From Falsihalocynthiibacter halioticoli (GTDB lineage Bacteria > Pseudomonadota > Alphaproteobacteria > Rhodobacterales > Rhodobacteraceae), in NCBI RefSeq assembly GCF_025802015.1, contig NZ_JAOYFC010000002.1:620001-684000 (forward strand): a stretch of DNA of 64,000 nt. Direction: 5' to 3'. Of this stretch, positions 24,193 to 34,123 are shown one piece after another; within the stretch, counting starts at the first letter, position 1; the number at the start of each line of letters is the position of its first letter. Both the position numbers and the translations under genes were made by a program. Below the pieces are notes generated by a model. It did not search any database. It saw nothing but the letters and a program-made list of their open reading frames with translations, and was not told the DNA's origin.

Positions 24193-25188
24193 ATGGCGGC
24201 CAGCTATCTGCAAAGCTCGATGGACAAGATCCCCGAAGCGCGTGATCCAAAGCTGATCGAGCTTTGCATCAACCCCGACGGCACGCTGTGGGCGGAGTTT
24301 CAGGGGGATCACTTTATGCGGTCCGTCAATCGACCGCTCTCGCCCAACGAAATCAAAGACCTGGGCAATCAGATTGCTTCGGCCGCAAACACCACGCTCA
24401 GCCGGACCAAGCCCATCGTGTCGGTCAGCATCACCTACCGTGACCGCCCAATCCGCGCGCAAGTCATTCAGCCCCCCGCTGTCGATGGCGGCTATGCGAT
24501 TTCTTTGCGGTTCTTTGCGGACCTACCATTGGACCAGATCAAACTGTCTTATCTCTTCGGCAAAGAACGCAACAATGAAGGTGCGCGGCGCAAGCGCAAC
24601 GCCGAGCTGCGCGATGTCGTGGCCACCGGCGACATCGATGCGGCGATCAAGTTCTGCGTCACGCACAAGCTCAACATGATCGTCTCTGGTGGCACCTCGA
24701 CCGGCAAGACCGTCACGGCACGTAAAATCCTCTCCTTCGTGCCCGCCGACGAGCGTATCGTCACGATCGAAGAGGCCGCTGAACTGCGTCCGACGCAGCC
24801 CAATGTCGTCACGCTGATGTCTGATCGCGACGAAGCCACACGCAGCGCTGATGTCCTGCTGACCTCCACCCTGCGAATGCGGCCGGACCGGATTGTTTTA
24901 GGCGAAGTGCGCGGCAAAGAGGCCATGACCTTCCTTGAGGCCATAAACACGGGCCATGGTGGCTCACTCACCACGCTGCATGCTGAAACCCCTCAGCTGG
25001 CCGTGCAGCGCCTCGCCATCGCCGCCCTGAAAACTGACGTGCCCATGACCTACCAGGACATGAACGACTACATCACCCGCTCGATCGATGTGATCATCCA
25101 GGCCGGTCGCCATGAAGGCGCGCGCGGCATCACCGAATTCTACCTGCCGGTTGATCCGGCCCATTCAAAGGAAACAGCCCATGTTTGA
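24193..25188 (+). CDS. virB11: VirB11 hexameric ATPase
   Basis: 331 aa. N-terminal domain, then Walker A SGGTSTGKTVTARKIL (about residue 165), the acidic IEEAAELRP, GEVRGKEAMTFLEAINTGHGG (His box region) and TTLHAET. These are the complete signatures of the VirB11/PulE family. It switches the system between pilus assembly and DNA transfer. It starts 2 bases after the virB10 stop and overlaps the next small gene. Confidence 0.95.
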   Translation: MAASYLQSSMDKIPEARDPKLIELCINPDGTLWAEFQGDHFMRSVNRPLSPNEIKDLGNQIASAANTTLSRTKPIVSVSITYRDRPIRAQVIQPPAVDGGYAISLRFFADLPLDQIKLSYLFGKERNNEGARRKRNAELRDVVATGDIDAAIKFCVTHKLNMIVSGGTSTGKTVTARKILSFVPADERIVTIEEAAELRPTQPNVVTLMSDRDEATRSADVLLTSTLRMRPDRIVLGEVRGKEAMTFLEAINTGHGGSLTTLHAETPQLAVQRLAIAALKTDVPMTYQDMNDYITRSIDVIIQAGRHEGARGITEFYLPVDPAHSKETAHV

Positions 25189-25372
25189 ATACAAGATTGA
25201 ACAGATCAACACCGCCAAAACCAAGCCACCGAAGATCGAAGCGCAGCTGACCGCTCTTGGTCAGGATGGTTGGGAGTTAGTCTCCGTCGTGCCGGATTTC
25301 GACGGCGAACACATCCTGAAGGCCTTCCTGAAACGCGACATCTGGCGTGTCAAACCGACCGAAAAAGCATAG
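25181..25372 (+). CDS. Small DUF4177-like protein inside the virB operon
   Basis: 63 aa: MFEYKIEQINTAK, QLTALGQDGWELVSVVP and FLKRDIW. The layout (strand, helix, GQDGWELVSV, strand) is that of DUF4177 proteins, small alpha/beta proteins of unknown role. The ATG overlaps the end of virB11 by 8 bases, and virB6 begins 9 bases after its stop, so it is a true operon member and may be a cytoplasmic accessory of the ATPase. Confidence 0.75.
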   Translation: MFEYKIEQINTAKTKPPKIEAQLTALGQDGWELVSVVPDFDGEHILKAFLKRDIWRVKPTEKA

Positions 25373-25381
25373 GAGCAGCCA

Positions 25382-26380
25382 ATGGGCGTCGTCACCTGGA
25401 TGGTTGAGACAACCGACAACTTTCTGGACGACGCGGCCCAAACCACTTTTGGCAACGTCGCGGGTCAGCTCGGCGGCATCATCGCTGTAGCCTCGACGCT
25501 TGCGGTGATCGGCGTCTTCCTCAACATGGTGTTTCAGTACAAATCCATGGATGGACGGACCGCCTTCTGGTTCGCCCTCAAGCTCATGCTCATCTCCCTG
25601 TTTGCGATGAACTGGGTCCAATTCAACGCCGTGGCTAGCGCCCTCATCAACGGCCTCGACCAGCTCGCGGGAGGCATGGTGGCAGGACTTGGCGGCGGCG
25701 GTGCAGGCGCATCCTACTTTGCAGAGGCCTTCGACGATCTCATCGAGGAATTTGGCGACTACCTGAACGCCGCCGGTGACAATATGCATTGGATGGCCGG
25801 AGCCCTGATCGGCGCGATCGGCGCATTCCTCCTAGGCGTCATCGGCGCGCTCTGCGGCCTTGTCCTGATCTTCGCCAAGATCATGCTGGCGTTCATGATC
25901 GGAATCGCCCCCATCATGATCGCGCTTTCCCTGTTCGACGTCAGCAAGGACTACTTCCACCGCTGGCTGTCCAGCACCGTATCCTACGCGCTATACCCCC
26001 TCGTGATCGCTGGCGTGTTTTCGACCGTCGTCGGCATGTCCCGCTCGCTGATGACCGAACTCGGAGATCCCTCCGGCGCAAGCAACATCGGGGCGCTGGT
26101 GCCCTTTTTCATGATGATGTTCCTAGCAGGCGGCATGATCATCGCCACACCGCTAATCGTCAGGTCAATCTCGGGCAACTTCATGATGGCAGGGTCACCG
26201 AGCATTCCTGGCCCTGGCGGCTTTGCAAAGGGCTTGATCGGCACAAAAGGCTCGCGGGCGCGGGCAAGGTTTGGGAACAGGTCGAATGCCGAGACTGCGG
26301 GGGCCGGAATACGGCAGGCAAGCACTGCGACTGTTTCTATTGTTCAGAAGATGGCAGAGAGGTCGAAACGGTTGGAGTAG
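25382..26380 (+). CDS. virB6: VirB6/TrbL-type polytopic channel protein
   Basis: 332 aa with about six hydrophobic segments (for example GGIIAVASTLAVIGVFLNMV, GALIGAIGAFLLGVIGALCG, LVLIFAKIMLAFMIGIAPIMIALSLF). The middle block with SKDYFHRWLSSTVSYALYPLVIAG is typical of VirB6. It builds the inner-membrane pore. It closes the virB operon here; its placement after virB11 rather than before virB8 is a known variant in alphaproteobacteria. Confidence 0.92.
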   Translation: MGVVTWMVETTDNFLDDAAQTTFGNVAGQLGGIIAVASTLAVIGVFLNMVFQYKSMDGRTAFWFALKLMLISLFAMNWVQFNAVASALINGLDQLAGGMVAGLGGGGAGASYFAEAFDDLIEEFGDYLNAAGDNMHWMAGALIGAIGAFLLGVIGALCGLVLIFAKIMLAFMIGIAPIMIALSLFDVSKDYFHRWLSSTVSYALYPLVIAGVFSTVVGMSRSLMTELGDPSGASNIGALVPFFMMMFLAGGMIIATPLIVRSISGNFMMAGSPSIPGPGGFAKGLIGTKGSRARARFGNRSNAETAGAGIRQASTATVSIVQKMAERSKRLE

Positions 26381-27097
26381 GGGTTTCTGCCCAGAGCCCA
26401 AATCCAGTGGTCGGTTCCTCCCGCTGCCCAATGTACAACTATCTCGTCAACTTCGCGCTTAATTGAGGAGATGCAATCTCAGCCTGACGCTGGTCACGAG
26501 GCGCTCGCCGAAATTGAAGCGTTGATCGTCCTCAGAGTCTCTCAACCGTGGTAAATCTCCTCTCTCTGTCCACTGCTTTATGCCATCCCAACGAAACGAG
26601 ACATCAGGCTTTAACAACCACAAGTCCCTTTAGTCGTCCTGAACGAACGTCGCTACATGAATAAGACGGCGAAGAAAAATGATGACGTACCCCACTAAAA
26701 CTGTCGTAGCCAAAAACATGAAGCCGGACTTCCACAAAGTGACTGAGTAACAGCAAGTCTTCCAGGTTTTCGCAGGATTCTACCTTGCCGCGCAGTGATG
26801 GTGGAGGTTCGTCGGGGCGGAGGGATCAAGAAACGTCGAATCCGTCGACCCCAGCACCAATCCACGAAAAAAACAGAGTACGCGGCATTGTAGCCCAGGC
26901 GTGAAACCTTCTTGCTCCAAGTGGGCGCGGCTTTGGAGGTCTAGGGCCGCACGTTTTCTTGAAAATTTAAGCAAAATTTAACAAATTGACAAATACTGTG
27001 GGATTTGGGGGCTTCGAAAACGGTTGACATATTTTTAATTCGGCCACCATGCTTCCTATAAAAAGATGTTTCAAAATTCGGCTAAGGAATTTCAGGT
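26381..27097. other. Noncoding region between virB6 and the RND operon
   Basis: About 717 bases at the boundary from transfer genes to cargo. Only two tiny frames look at all plausible: 26471-26554 (+), 27 aa behind GAGGAG, and 26630-26719 (-), 29 aa with one hydrophobic helix (MFLATTVLVGYVIIFL). Neither is supported enough to call. The last 150 bases turn AT-rich and must hold the RND promoter; TTGACA is present at 27024 but I find no matching -10 at the right distance. Confidence 0.5.
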
Positions 27098-28228
27098 ATG
27101 CTGTTTCGATCCAAGCTCACCGCTCTCGCAGCCCTTTTGGCATTTGGTTTTCCGCCTCTCGCCGTTACGGCTCAGGAGGCCGGCGGGGCACCTGCGCCAG
27201 CTGTTTTTGTCGAAATGACGGAGAAAACGACACTCAATAGATCGGTTTCCTACACAGGTAAGCTCAAAGCATTTGCTCGAATCGACATAATCTCACGCGT
27301 TTCAGGTTTTCTCGAAGTTCAAGACTTTCAGCCCGGTCAAGCGGTCAAGAAAAACGATAGACTCTATAAAATCGAGCAGGACAATTACGAAGCTTCGGTA
27401 CGGCAGGCAAAGGGTGCTTTAGCAGCAGCCGTGGCCGTGCGTCAGGGAGCCAATATTGATAAAGTTCGGACCGAAACACTGGTTCAAAAGGGCGATACCG
27501 CGCAAGCAATACTTGATTCTGCGGTTGCACAACTGGGTCAGGCTGACGGTGATGTCGATCAATTGAAAGGCGTGCTGGAACAAGCTGAAATTGAGCTTGG
27601 TTATACGCAAGTGAGCGCCCCATTTGATGGCATAATTGGCTTGTCGAGTGTTGATGTTGGCGCATTTGTTAGCCCCGAGACCGGCGTACTTGTGACGTTA
27701 ACCCAGCTAGATCCAATCTACGTGGAAATGCAAATCTCATCCGCCCGATTAATGGAATACACCAGCGGTTCAACGCAAATTGGGAAAAATACCGACCACA
27801 AGATAGTGCTTTCACTCACGCTACCAGACGGCAGCGTCTATGATAAAACGGGTTATATTGACTATGTTGCTACGGCAGTCACTGATGGCACAGATACTGT
27901 GACCGTTCGGGGGGTGTTTGAAAACCCCGAACATCGCCTGTTTGACGGTGCGTTTGTCAAAGTCTCCCTACAAGAAATCCAAGCGATTCAAGCGCTAACG
28001 GTCCCCTTGCAGGCCATTCAACGTGACATGGTTGGAGCTTATGTTCTGGCCGTTTCACAGGATGGCACAGTGTCGCGTGTGGACGTCAAAACAGGTGCGC
28101 AGCACGCAGGCCGAATTACAATCACCTCAGGCCTTGAAGAAGGAGTCAGCATCATCACCGAAGGATTGAATAAAGTTCAAATAGGGATGAAAGTCGACGC
28201 GGCTCTGAAAGGAGAAGATGAAACATGA
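27098..28228 (+). CDS. RND efflux periplasmic adaptor subunit
   Basis: 376 aa, signal peptide (TALAALLAFGFPPLAVTAQ). Membrane-fusion protein pattern: SVSYTGKLKAFARIDIISRVSGFLEVQDFQPGQAVKKND (lipoyl half), a helical hairpin (about 90-170), GYTQVSAPFDGIIG (second lipoyl half) and a beta-barrel part with TQLDPIYVEMQIS. It connects the inner-membrane pump to an outer-membrane channel. It overlaps the pump gene by 4 bases. No outer-membrane factor and no TetR-type regulator are next to it. Confidence 0.9.
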   Translation: MLFRSKLTALAALLAFGFPPLAVTAQEAGGAPAPAVFVEMTEKTTLNRSVSYTGKLKAFARIDIISRVSGFLEVQDFQPGQAVKKNDRLYKIEQDNYEASVRQAKGALAAAVAVRQGANIDKVRTETLVQKGDTAQAILDSAVAQLGQADGDVDQLKGVLEQAEIELGYTQVSAPFDGIIGLSSVDVGAFVSPETGVLVTLTQLDPIYVEMQISSARLMEYTSGSTQIGKNTDHKIVLSLTLPDGSVYDKTGYIDYVATAVTDGTDTVTVRGVFENPEHRLFDGAFVKVSLQEIQAIQALTVPLQAIQRDMVGAYVLAVSQDGTVSRVDVKTGAQHAGRITITSGLEEGVSIITEGLNKVQIGMKVDAALKGEDET

Positions 28229-31200
28229 TCTCTGCGGTATTTGTTCACCGTCCGAGGCTTGCGTCGGTCATTGCGATTGTGTTGACCCTTGCTGGCTTGA
28301 TTTCAATGACGCGTCTCCCCATTGCTCAGCTTCCAGATATCGTGCCTCCGATGGTGACAGTGACGGCATATTATCCTGGTGCGAGCGCGGATGTCATCGA
28401 AAGCACCGTCGCTCAGGTGATCGAAAATCAGGTCAATGGCGTCGAGAATATGCTTTACATGAGTTCGACATCGAGCGGCGCCGGTACTTACCAGCTAAAT
28501 GTGACTTTTGATCTTGGCACCGATACCGACATTAATACTGTAAACGTGCAAAATAGAGTTTCGCTGGCGGAACCCAACTTACCCGATGCGGTGACTCAGT
28601 CCGGCATCAGTGTGGCCAAGGCCTCGTCTTCGTTCCTATTGGCTGTTTCAGTTTACGCCAAAGAGGGCGCCGATCTGGATCCTCTGTTCCTCTCTAATTA
28701 TACCACAATTAACGTGATCGACCCGATCAAGCGGATCAACGGCGTCGGAAACGCAAGCTTGTTTTCCCCTTATGATTACTCAATGCGGGTGTATATGGAC
28801 GTTGATCGCATGACCCAATTGGGGGTAACTCCCGCGGATGTTCAGGAGGCGCTCCAACAGCAAAGCCTTCAGGCCGCGATTGGTTCGATCGGAGCGCAGC
28901 CCATGCCCGATGATCCGGTTTTGCAAGTCAACCTTCAAACACAAGGGCGTCTGGAAGACGCGTCTGAGTTCGAAAACGTTGTCATAAGAGCGGCAGACGA
29001 CGGAAGTTTCCTTCGTATTAAAGATATCGCGCGGGTCGAGCTTGGCTCGAAGTCCTACGACGCGAGCTCTCGGTTCGATGGGCAGCAAGCGATTTTGTTT
29101 GGCGTTTATCAGGCTTCGGGTGCGAATGCGCTGGCCACGACATCCGAAGTGAAAGTGACTTTAGACGCGTTATCTTCAAAGTTCCCCGAAGGCCTAGAAT
29201 ACGACATCGTTTATGACGCGTCGATTTTTGTTCAAGAGAGTGTCGATGAGGTGGTCCGAACTCTGATCGAGGCATTCATCCTTGTTGTGATCGTTGTGTT
29301 CCTATTCCTCGGAAGTTTGCGGGCAACTTTCATCCCATTGATTGTCATACCGGTGTCCTTAATTGGCACAATGGCCTTTATGCTGATATTTGGTTTCTCC
29401 CTGAACACGGTGACCCTGCTTGCCTTGGTCCTTGCTATCGGGATTGTTGTGGATGATGCGATTGTTGTCGTCGAAAACGTCGAGAGGGTACTGGAGGAAA
29501 ACCCAGATATGTCCCCGGAAGACGCGACCATTCAAGCGATGGAGGAAATCACAAGTGCCATTGTCGCGGTCACTTTGGTTCTGCTGTCGGTCTTTGTCCC
29601 TATCGCCTTCATGCCTGGCCTAACGGGCGAGCTTTATAGGCAATTCGCACTTGTTGTATCTGTTTCCATGGTGATCTCGGCGATCTCAGCGTTGACACTC
29701 AGCCCGGCCCTTTGTGCTGTATTTCTACGTCACAATCCCAACAAAAATAAGGGGATTATGGGCTGGATATCACGCATGATTGACAAGGTGCGGGATGGCT
29801 ATGGCCATGTGGCGGGTCTATTTGCGCGCCGCGCTTTTCTTGGTGTCGTGGCCTTAGGCCTCGCGATGTTCGCAACCACTGAAATATTTAAAAAAACCCC
29901 TGTGGGCTTTTTACCCGCGGAAGATCAGGGCGCCTTTTTTATGGATGTGCGCCTGCCCGATGGGGCGTCCCTTAACCGAACTCAAGACGTAGTGGAGCGG
30001 GTCGAAAAAATCGTCCGAGGGATTGATGGTGTCGCTAAGGTCGCCTCCGTCACCGGTTATAGCATCCTTGACGGCATCGAGAGTTCCAACTCTGCCTTCT
30101 TCATTGTGTTGCTTGATGATTTCGCAGAACGAACCGATCCCAAAGAAAGCGTATTTTCAGTTGTCGCAGAGGTCATGCGCGAAGGCGCCGCAATCCGAGA
30201 GGCACAAGTCATTGCGTTCAATCTGCCCCCGATTCAGGGACTAGGGACAACCGCGGGCTTTGCCTACCAACTTTTGGACCTTCAGGGCGGCAGCATTCAA
30301 GATTTGGCCGCAACAGCACGTGCTTTGATCTTAGAAGCCAACGGTGATACGCGATTGAAGAACGTTTTCACGACATTCTCGCCCGATTCTCCCCAACTTT
30401 ATCTTGATCTGGACCGTGACCGGCTTCAAGCACTTGGCGTCAAAGTCAGTGATCTATTTTCGGCCCTCGGGGGCACACTTGGAACAATATATGTCAACGA
30501 TTTCAACTTGTATGGCCGCACATGGGAGGTCAGGCTTCAGGCCGATGCCAAGGATCGAAACGACATTTCGGATATCGAGCGGATCAATGTCCGCAATGCA
30601 AAGGGCGACATGGTTCCTGTGGGTGCCGTCGCGACAGTCGATTACCGCACCGGTCCAAATACGATCAATCGCTACAACAACTACCGCACAATTTTTGTGA
30701 CTGGTTTCCCACAAGAAGGTGTCTCAAGCGGCACGGCCTTGACCGCAATGGAAGATATCTCGGTACAAACATTGCCAAACACCTATGGCTTTGAATGGAC
30801 ACAGACATCGTTGCAGGAAAAACTGGCCTCGGGACAAACGGCCATCATTTTGGGCTTGGCAATTGTTTTTGCTTATCTTTTCCTAGTTGGGCTTTATGAA
30901 AGCTGGATGATCCCCGTTCCGGTTTTATTGTCGGTTGTATTTGGCGTAGCGGGTGCCTTGGGAGCAATACTCGTGGCCAAATTAAACTTCGGACTTTATG
31001 CACAGATCGGCATAATCGTGTTGATTGCCCTAGCCGCCAAGAACGCCATTCTGATTGTAGAGTTTGCAGAAGATAGACGAAACAAAGGTATGGATGTTGT
31101 CGAAGCTGCCGTCGAAGGGGCCAAGACGCGCTTTAGAGCCGTCATGATGACATCATTGGCATTTGTGGCAGGAATGATGCCATTGGTGTTCGCTACAGGT

Positions 31201-31371
31201 GTTGCAGAGATTACACGGCGCAGCATAGGCACCCCGGTTGCGGGAGGTATGTTTATTGCCGCAACTATTGGTATCACCTTTATTCCAGCACTTTACGTTG
31301 TATCGCATCGTTTAAGAATGCTGCCGAGTAACTTGCTAACGCGTTGGGGAAAAAGGAAGTCTATCAAGTAA
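28225..31371 (+). CDS. RND-family (HAE1) multidrug efflux pump
   Basis: 1048 aa, full length for AcrB/MexF-type pumps. First helix near residues 10-28, LPDIVPPMVTVTAYYPGASADVIE in the first periplasmic loop, the proton-relay motif GIVVDDAIVVVENVER (about 405-420), PLTGELYRQFALVVSVSMV-like helices and the second-half repeat AILIVEFAEDRRNKG. It should export lipophilic compounds driven by the proton gradient. It forms an operon with the adaptor. Base composition is lower in GC than the virB operon, consistent with separate acquisition as cargo. Confidence 0.93.
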   Translation: MISAVFVHRPRLASVIAIVLTLAGLISMTRLPIAQLPDIVPPMVTVTAYYPGASADVIESTVAQVIENQVNGVENMLYMSSTSSGAGTYQLNVTFDLGTDTDINTVNVQNRVSLAEPNLPDAVTQSGISVAKASSSFLLAVSVYAKEGADLDPLFLSNYTTINVIDPIKRINGVGNASLFSPYDYSMRVYMDVDRMTQLGVTPADVQEALQQQSLQAAIGSIGAQPMPDDPVLQVNLQTQGRLEDASEFENVVIRAADDGSFLRIKDIARVELGSKSYDASSRFDGQQAILFGVYQASGANALATTSEVKVTLDALSSKFPEGLEYDIVYDASIFVQESVDEVVRTLIEAFILVVIVVFLFLGSLRATFIPLIVIPVSLIGTMAFMLIFGFSLNTVTLLALVLAIGIVVDDAIVVVENVERVLEENPDMSPEDATIQAMEEITSAIVAVTLVLLSVFVPIAFMPGLTGELYRQFALVVSVSMVISAISALTLSPALCAVFLRHNPNKNKGIMGWISRMIDKVRDGYGHVAGLFARRAFLGVVALGLAMFATTEIFKKTPVGFLPAEDQGAFFMDVRLPDGASLNRTQDVVERVEKIVRGIDGVAKVASVTGYSILDGIESSNSAFFIVLLDDFAERTDPKESVFSVVAEVMREGAAIREAQVIAFNLPPIQGLGTTAGFAYQLLDLQGGSIQDLAATARALILEANGDTRLKNVFTTFSPDSPQLYLDLDRDRLQALGVKVSDLFSALGGTLGTIYVNDFNLYGRTWEVRLQADAKDRNDISDIERINVRNAKGDMVPVGAVATVDYRTGPNTINRYNNYRTIFVTGFPQEGVSSGTALTAMEDISVQTLPNTYGFEWTQTSLQEKLASGQTAIILGLAIVFAYLFLVGLYESWMIPVPVLLSVVFGVAGALGAILVAKLNFGLYAQIGIIVLIALAAKNAILIVEFAEDRRNKGMDVVEAAVEGAKTRFRAVMMTSLAFVAGMMPLVFATGVAEITRRSIGTPVAGGMFIAATIGITFIPALYVVSHRLRMLPSNLLTRWGKRKSIK

Positions 31372-31427
31372 TCTGCTCCTAATCCCGGCTTTGTTGATGG
31401 CGTCGTCTAATCGGGAACGGTTTTGCA

Positions 31428-32478
31428 GGCTTTGTTGCACAAATCGTGTGAAGGGCGTTCTTCCCCTTACCGCAGACGGATTTAGCCTGCGGGCTCAGTG
31501 ATAGGTATGCCAAGAGCTGTGTGGCGATTCAGCACAGCGATGCGGATTTGGATTTCCGCGACCTGCCTTTCAAAGTCCCTTGCCATCAATGAATGGCCAA
31601 GTAGTTTCATACAATGCATCTTGGTTTCGACGCGGCTTCCGCGATGGTATCCGCTCCAACGTCGCCATACGGTGCGGCCCAGATATCGTTGCGCATTGAC
31701 CGCATCGTTACGGGCAATCGCTCCGTCGCTCGTCGGCTTCCAGGGCTTTGCATTCTTGCGTGGCGGGATCACCGCATGGGCATCTCGTGCCGCAATCGCC
31801 TCGTGGCATTTACGGGTGTCATACGCCCCGTCTGCGGTGACACTGCCGATGCCTTGATCGGGAGGGATTTGGTTCAGGAGTTCGGGTAGCATGGGAGCAT
31901 CACCGATGTTGCTGGTAGTGACTTCGACGGCCCCAACCTCGAGCGTTTCCTCGTCGATACCTATGTGTATTTTGCACCAGATACGGCGTTTGGAACCGCC
32001 ATACTTGCGCGCATTCCACTCGCCTTCACCTTCTGCTTTGATGCCTGTGCTATCGATGAGCAGGTTCAATGGTCCTTTGGAACCGCGGTACGGCAAGCTC
32101 ACGTTCAGTGTTCGCTGGCGACGGCATAGGGTGCTGAAGTCCGGCACTGCCCAGTCCAATCCGACCAATCGCAGCAGGCTCTGGACGAACCCAGTTGTCT
32201 GGCGAAGCGGCATGCCAAACAAGACCTTCAGCATCAGACAGGTTTGAATGGCGGCGTCACTGAACTGCTGTTGCCGACCGCGCTTACCACTTGGCGGTGG
32301 TGTCCAAACCATCTCCGGATCAAACCAGATCGATAAGGATCCGCGCTGCTTCAAACTGTCATTGTAAGAAGACCAATTCTTGGTCTTGTACTTCGTAGGG
32401 GCCCAACTGCTCATGGCCTTCAGCTATCACGCTGGATTCATACAGTGAATCCCATCAGTATATTTGTGCAACAAAGCC
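31428..32478. mobile_element. IS5-family insertion sequence
   Basis: Terminal inverted repeats GGCTTTGTTGCACAAAT (31428-31444) and ATTTGTGCAACAAAGCC (32462-32478) match over 17 bases and enclose one transposase gene. The ends resemble IS903-type ends. No matching target duplication flanks them (GGTTTTGCA on the left, TCAAAAAAT on the right). The first ten bases of the left end also occur alone at 31388-31397. Confidence 0.88.
31482..32414 (-). CDS. IS5-family transposase
   Basis: 310 aa, apparently intact. DDE catalytic residues are recognisable: LLIDSTGIKAEGEGEW (first Asp), VTADGAYDTRKC (second Asp) and VETKMHCMKLLG (Glu) with the downstream basic residues. The start MSSWAPTKYKTKNWSSYND and the segment GSLSIWFDPEM are typical of the IS903/IS5 group. 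It lies between well-matched inverted repeats, so the element could still be mobile. Confidence 0.92.
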   Translation of the reverse strand: MSSWAPTKYKTKNWSSYNDSLKQRGSLSIWFDPEMVWTPPPSGKRGRQQQFSDAAIQTCLMLKVLFGMPLRQTTGFVQSLLRLVGLDWAVPDFSTLCRRQRTLNVSLPYRGSKGPLNLLIDSTGIKAEGEGEWNARKYGGSKRRIWCKIHIGIDEETLEVGAVEVTTSNIGDAPMLPELLNQIPPDQGIGSVTADGAYDTRKCHEAIAARDAHAVIPPRKNAKPWKPTSDGAIARNDAVNAQRYLGRTVWRRWSGYHRGSRVETKMHCMKLLGHSLMARDFERQVAEIQIRIAVLNRHTALGIPITEPAG

Positions 32479-32647
32479 TCAAAAAATGATTGAGCGGGGA
32501 TTAAAACTGCGCCAACATGCAAGAATGGGCATTCCGCTTGGAGAATGTCGGTGAAATGGTGGCCTTCATTCTGGTGATGCCAGCCTCAAACCAATGTGAC
32601 TCAATTACGGTAATATCAAATAATGAATGCAACCAAAGGAATGAAGA

Positions 32648-34048
32648 ATGGCATTGTACTCTAAAAACGACATCAAAGAAAATATGAACGATGACGTGTA
32701 TGGTTCAGCAGACGTGTCCATAGTTCTGCCGAAATACAAGATACCCGAAGGCGAGCATAATGCTGAGATTGCCTTTTCTGTTATCCGTGATGAGTTGATG
32801 CTTGACGGGAATTCACGTCAGAACCTTGCAACGTTCTGTCAGACGTGGCTAGATGACGAAGTTCACAAGCTCATGGACCTTTGCATTGACAAGAATGCCA
32901 TCGACAAGGACGAGTATCCGCAGATGGCGGAGATCGAGTCCCGCTGTATTCACATACTTGCAGACCTTTGGAATTCCCCAGATGCGGTAAACACCTTGGG
33001 CACCTCGACTACTGGGTCTTCGGATGCTGCGATGCTAGCTGGTATGGCTGCCAAATGGCGCTGGCGTGAAAAGATGAAAGCCGCAGGCAAGCCAACCGAC
33101 AAGCCCAACATGGTTTGTGGTCTGGTACAGGTCTGCTGGCACAAATTCGCCAAGTACTGGGATATTGAGTTGCGCGAGATCCCTCTGGAAAAAGACCGTC
33201 TGATCATGAACGCCGAAGAGGTGATCAAGCGCGTGGATGAGAACACAATCTGTGTCATGCCCACCTTTGGGGTTACATTCACGTGCGATTATGAGCCTGT
33301 CAAAGAGGTGAGCGACGCGCTGGATAAACTGCAAGAGGAGACTGGTCTTGATATTCCGATGCATGTGGACGCGGCATCTGGTGGCTTTCTTGCGCCATTC
33401 TGCGCGCCGGACATCGAATGGGATTTCCGCCTGCCACGAGTCAAATCGATCAACGCATCCGGGCACAAATTCGGCCTTGCCCCTCTGGGCACAGGATGGT
33501 GCATTTTCCGCGACAAAGAAGATCTGCCCGAAGATCTGATCTTTATGGTAAACTATCTGGGCGGCAACATGCCCACCTTTGCCCTCAGCTTTTCGCGCCC
33601 TGGCGGCCAGATCATCGCGCAGTACTATAACTTCTTGCGCCTGGGCAAAGAAGGGTACCGCAAAATCCACATGGCATGTTACGAAACAGCCCAGTACATC
33701 TCGGCAGAACTGGACAAAATGGGACCGTTCAGGGTGATCTATCCGGGCGACCCAAACACAGGCATTCCCGCCATTTCGTGGACGCTGAAGGATGACTTTG
33801 ATACCCATGGTTATACCCTGTATGACCTCAGCGACAGGCTGCGCATGCGTGGCTGGCAAGTGGCAGCCTATTCGATGCCTGCTAATCGCAAAGATCTTGT
33901 CGTGCAGCGCGTTTTGGTGCGACATGGATTTAGCAAGGACCTCGGTGCGCTTTTTGTCGAGGACGTCAAGTCATGTCTTGAGTACTTCAAAGCACACCCG
34001 GTGACGACACCGATGGCCGAGGAAGAGGCTGGTGGTTACCACCACTAA
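32648..34048 (+). CDS. gadB: Glutamate decarboxylase (PLP-dependent)
   Basis: 466 aa, equal to E. coli GadB. It converts glutamate and a proton to GABA and CO2. The PLP lysine is K274 in SINASGHKFGLAPLG (K276 in GadB); TSTTGSSDAAMLAGMAAKWRW and MHVDAASGGFLAPF are other active-site blocks. The C-terminus ends in two histidines (GGYHH), as in the pH-controlled GadA/B tail. It precedes an exchanger gene by 75 bases containing a stem-loop. The pair should form a glutamate-in/GABA-out acid-resistance or GABA-producing system. Confidence 0.95.
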   Translation: MALYSKNDIKENMNDDVYGSADVSIVLPKYKIPEGEHNAEIAFSVIRDELMLDGNSRQNLATFCQTWLDDEVHKLMDLCIDKNAIDKDEYPQMAEIESRCIHILADLWNSPDAVNTLGTSTTGSSDAAMLAGMAAKWRWREKMKAAGKPTDKPNMVCGLVQVCWHKFAKYWDIELREIPLEKDRLIMNAEEVIKRVDENTICVMPTFGVTFTCDYEPVKEVSDALDKLQEETGLDIPMHVDAASGGFLAPFCAPDIEWDFRLPRVKSINASGHKFGLAPLGTGWCIFRDKEDLPEDLIFMVNYLGGNMPTFALSFSRPGGQIIAQYYNFLRLGKEGYRKIHMACYETAQYISAELDKMGPFRVIYPGDPNTGIPAISWTLKDDFDTHGYTLYDLSDRLRMRGWQVAAYSMPANRKDLVVQRVLVRHGFSKDLGALFVEDVKSCLEYFKAHPVTTPMAEEEAGGYHH

Positions 34049-34059
34049 GGCCGGTATAT

Positions 34060-34086
34060 CCCTGCCCCCTTACTTGAGGGGCAGGG
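34060..34086. terminator. Stem-loop between gadB and the exchanger gene
   Basis: CCCTGCCCC (34060-34068) and GGGGCAGGG (34078-34086), a perfect 9-bp stem with a 9-base loop, no T-run. It may reduce read-through or protect the gadB message so that the enzyme is made in excess over the transporter. Confidence 0.5.
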
Positions 34087-34123
34087 CGACTAATCTGAAA
34101 GATTTTAAAAATGGAAGGATACA

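Noticed and set aside
26780..26974. 64-aa minus-strand open frame
   Set aside because: No ribosome site, no motif, odd composition; lies in an AT-shifted noncoding region.
27000..27097. A defined sigma-70 promoter for the RND operon from TTGACA at 27024
   Set aside because: No acceptable -10 at 16-18 bases; TATAAA at 27057 is too far away.
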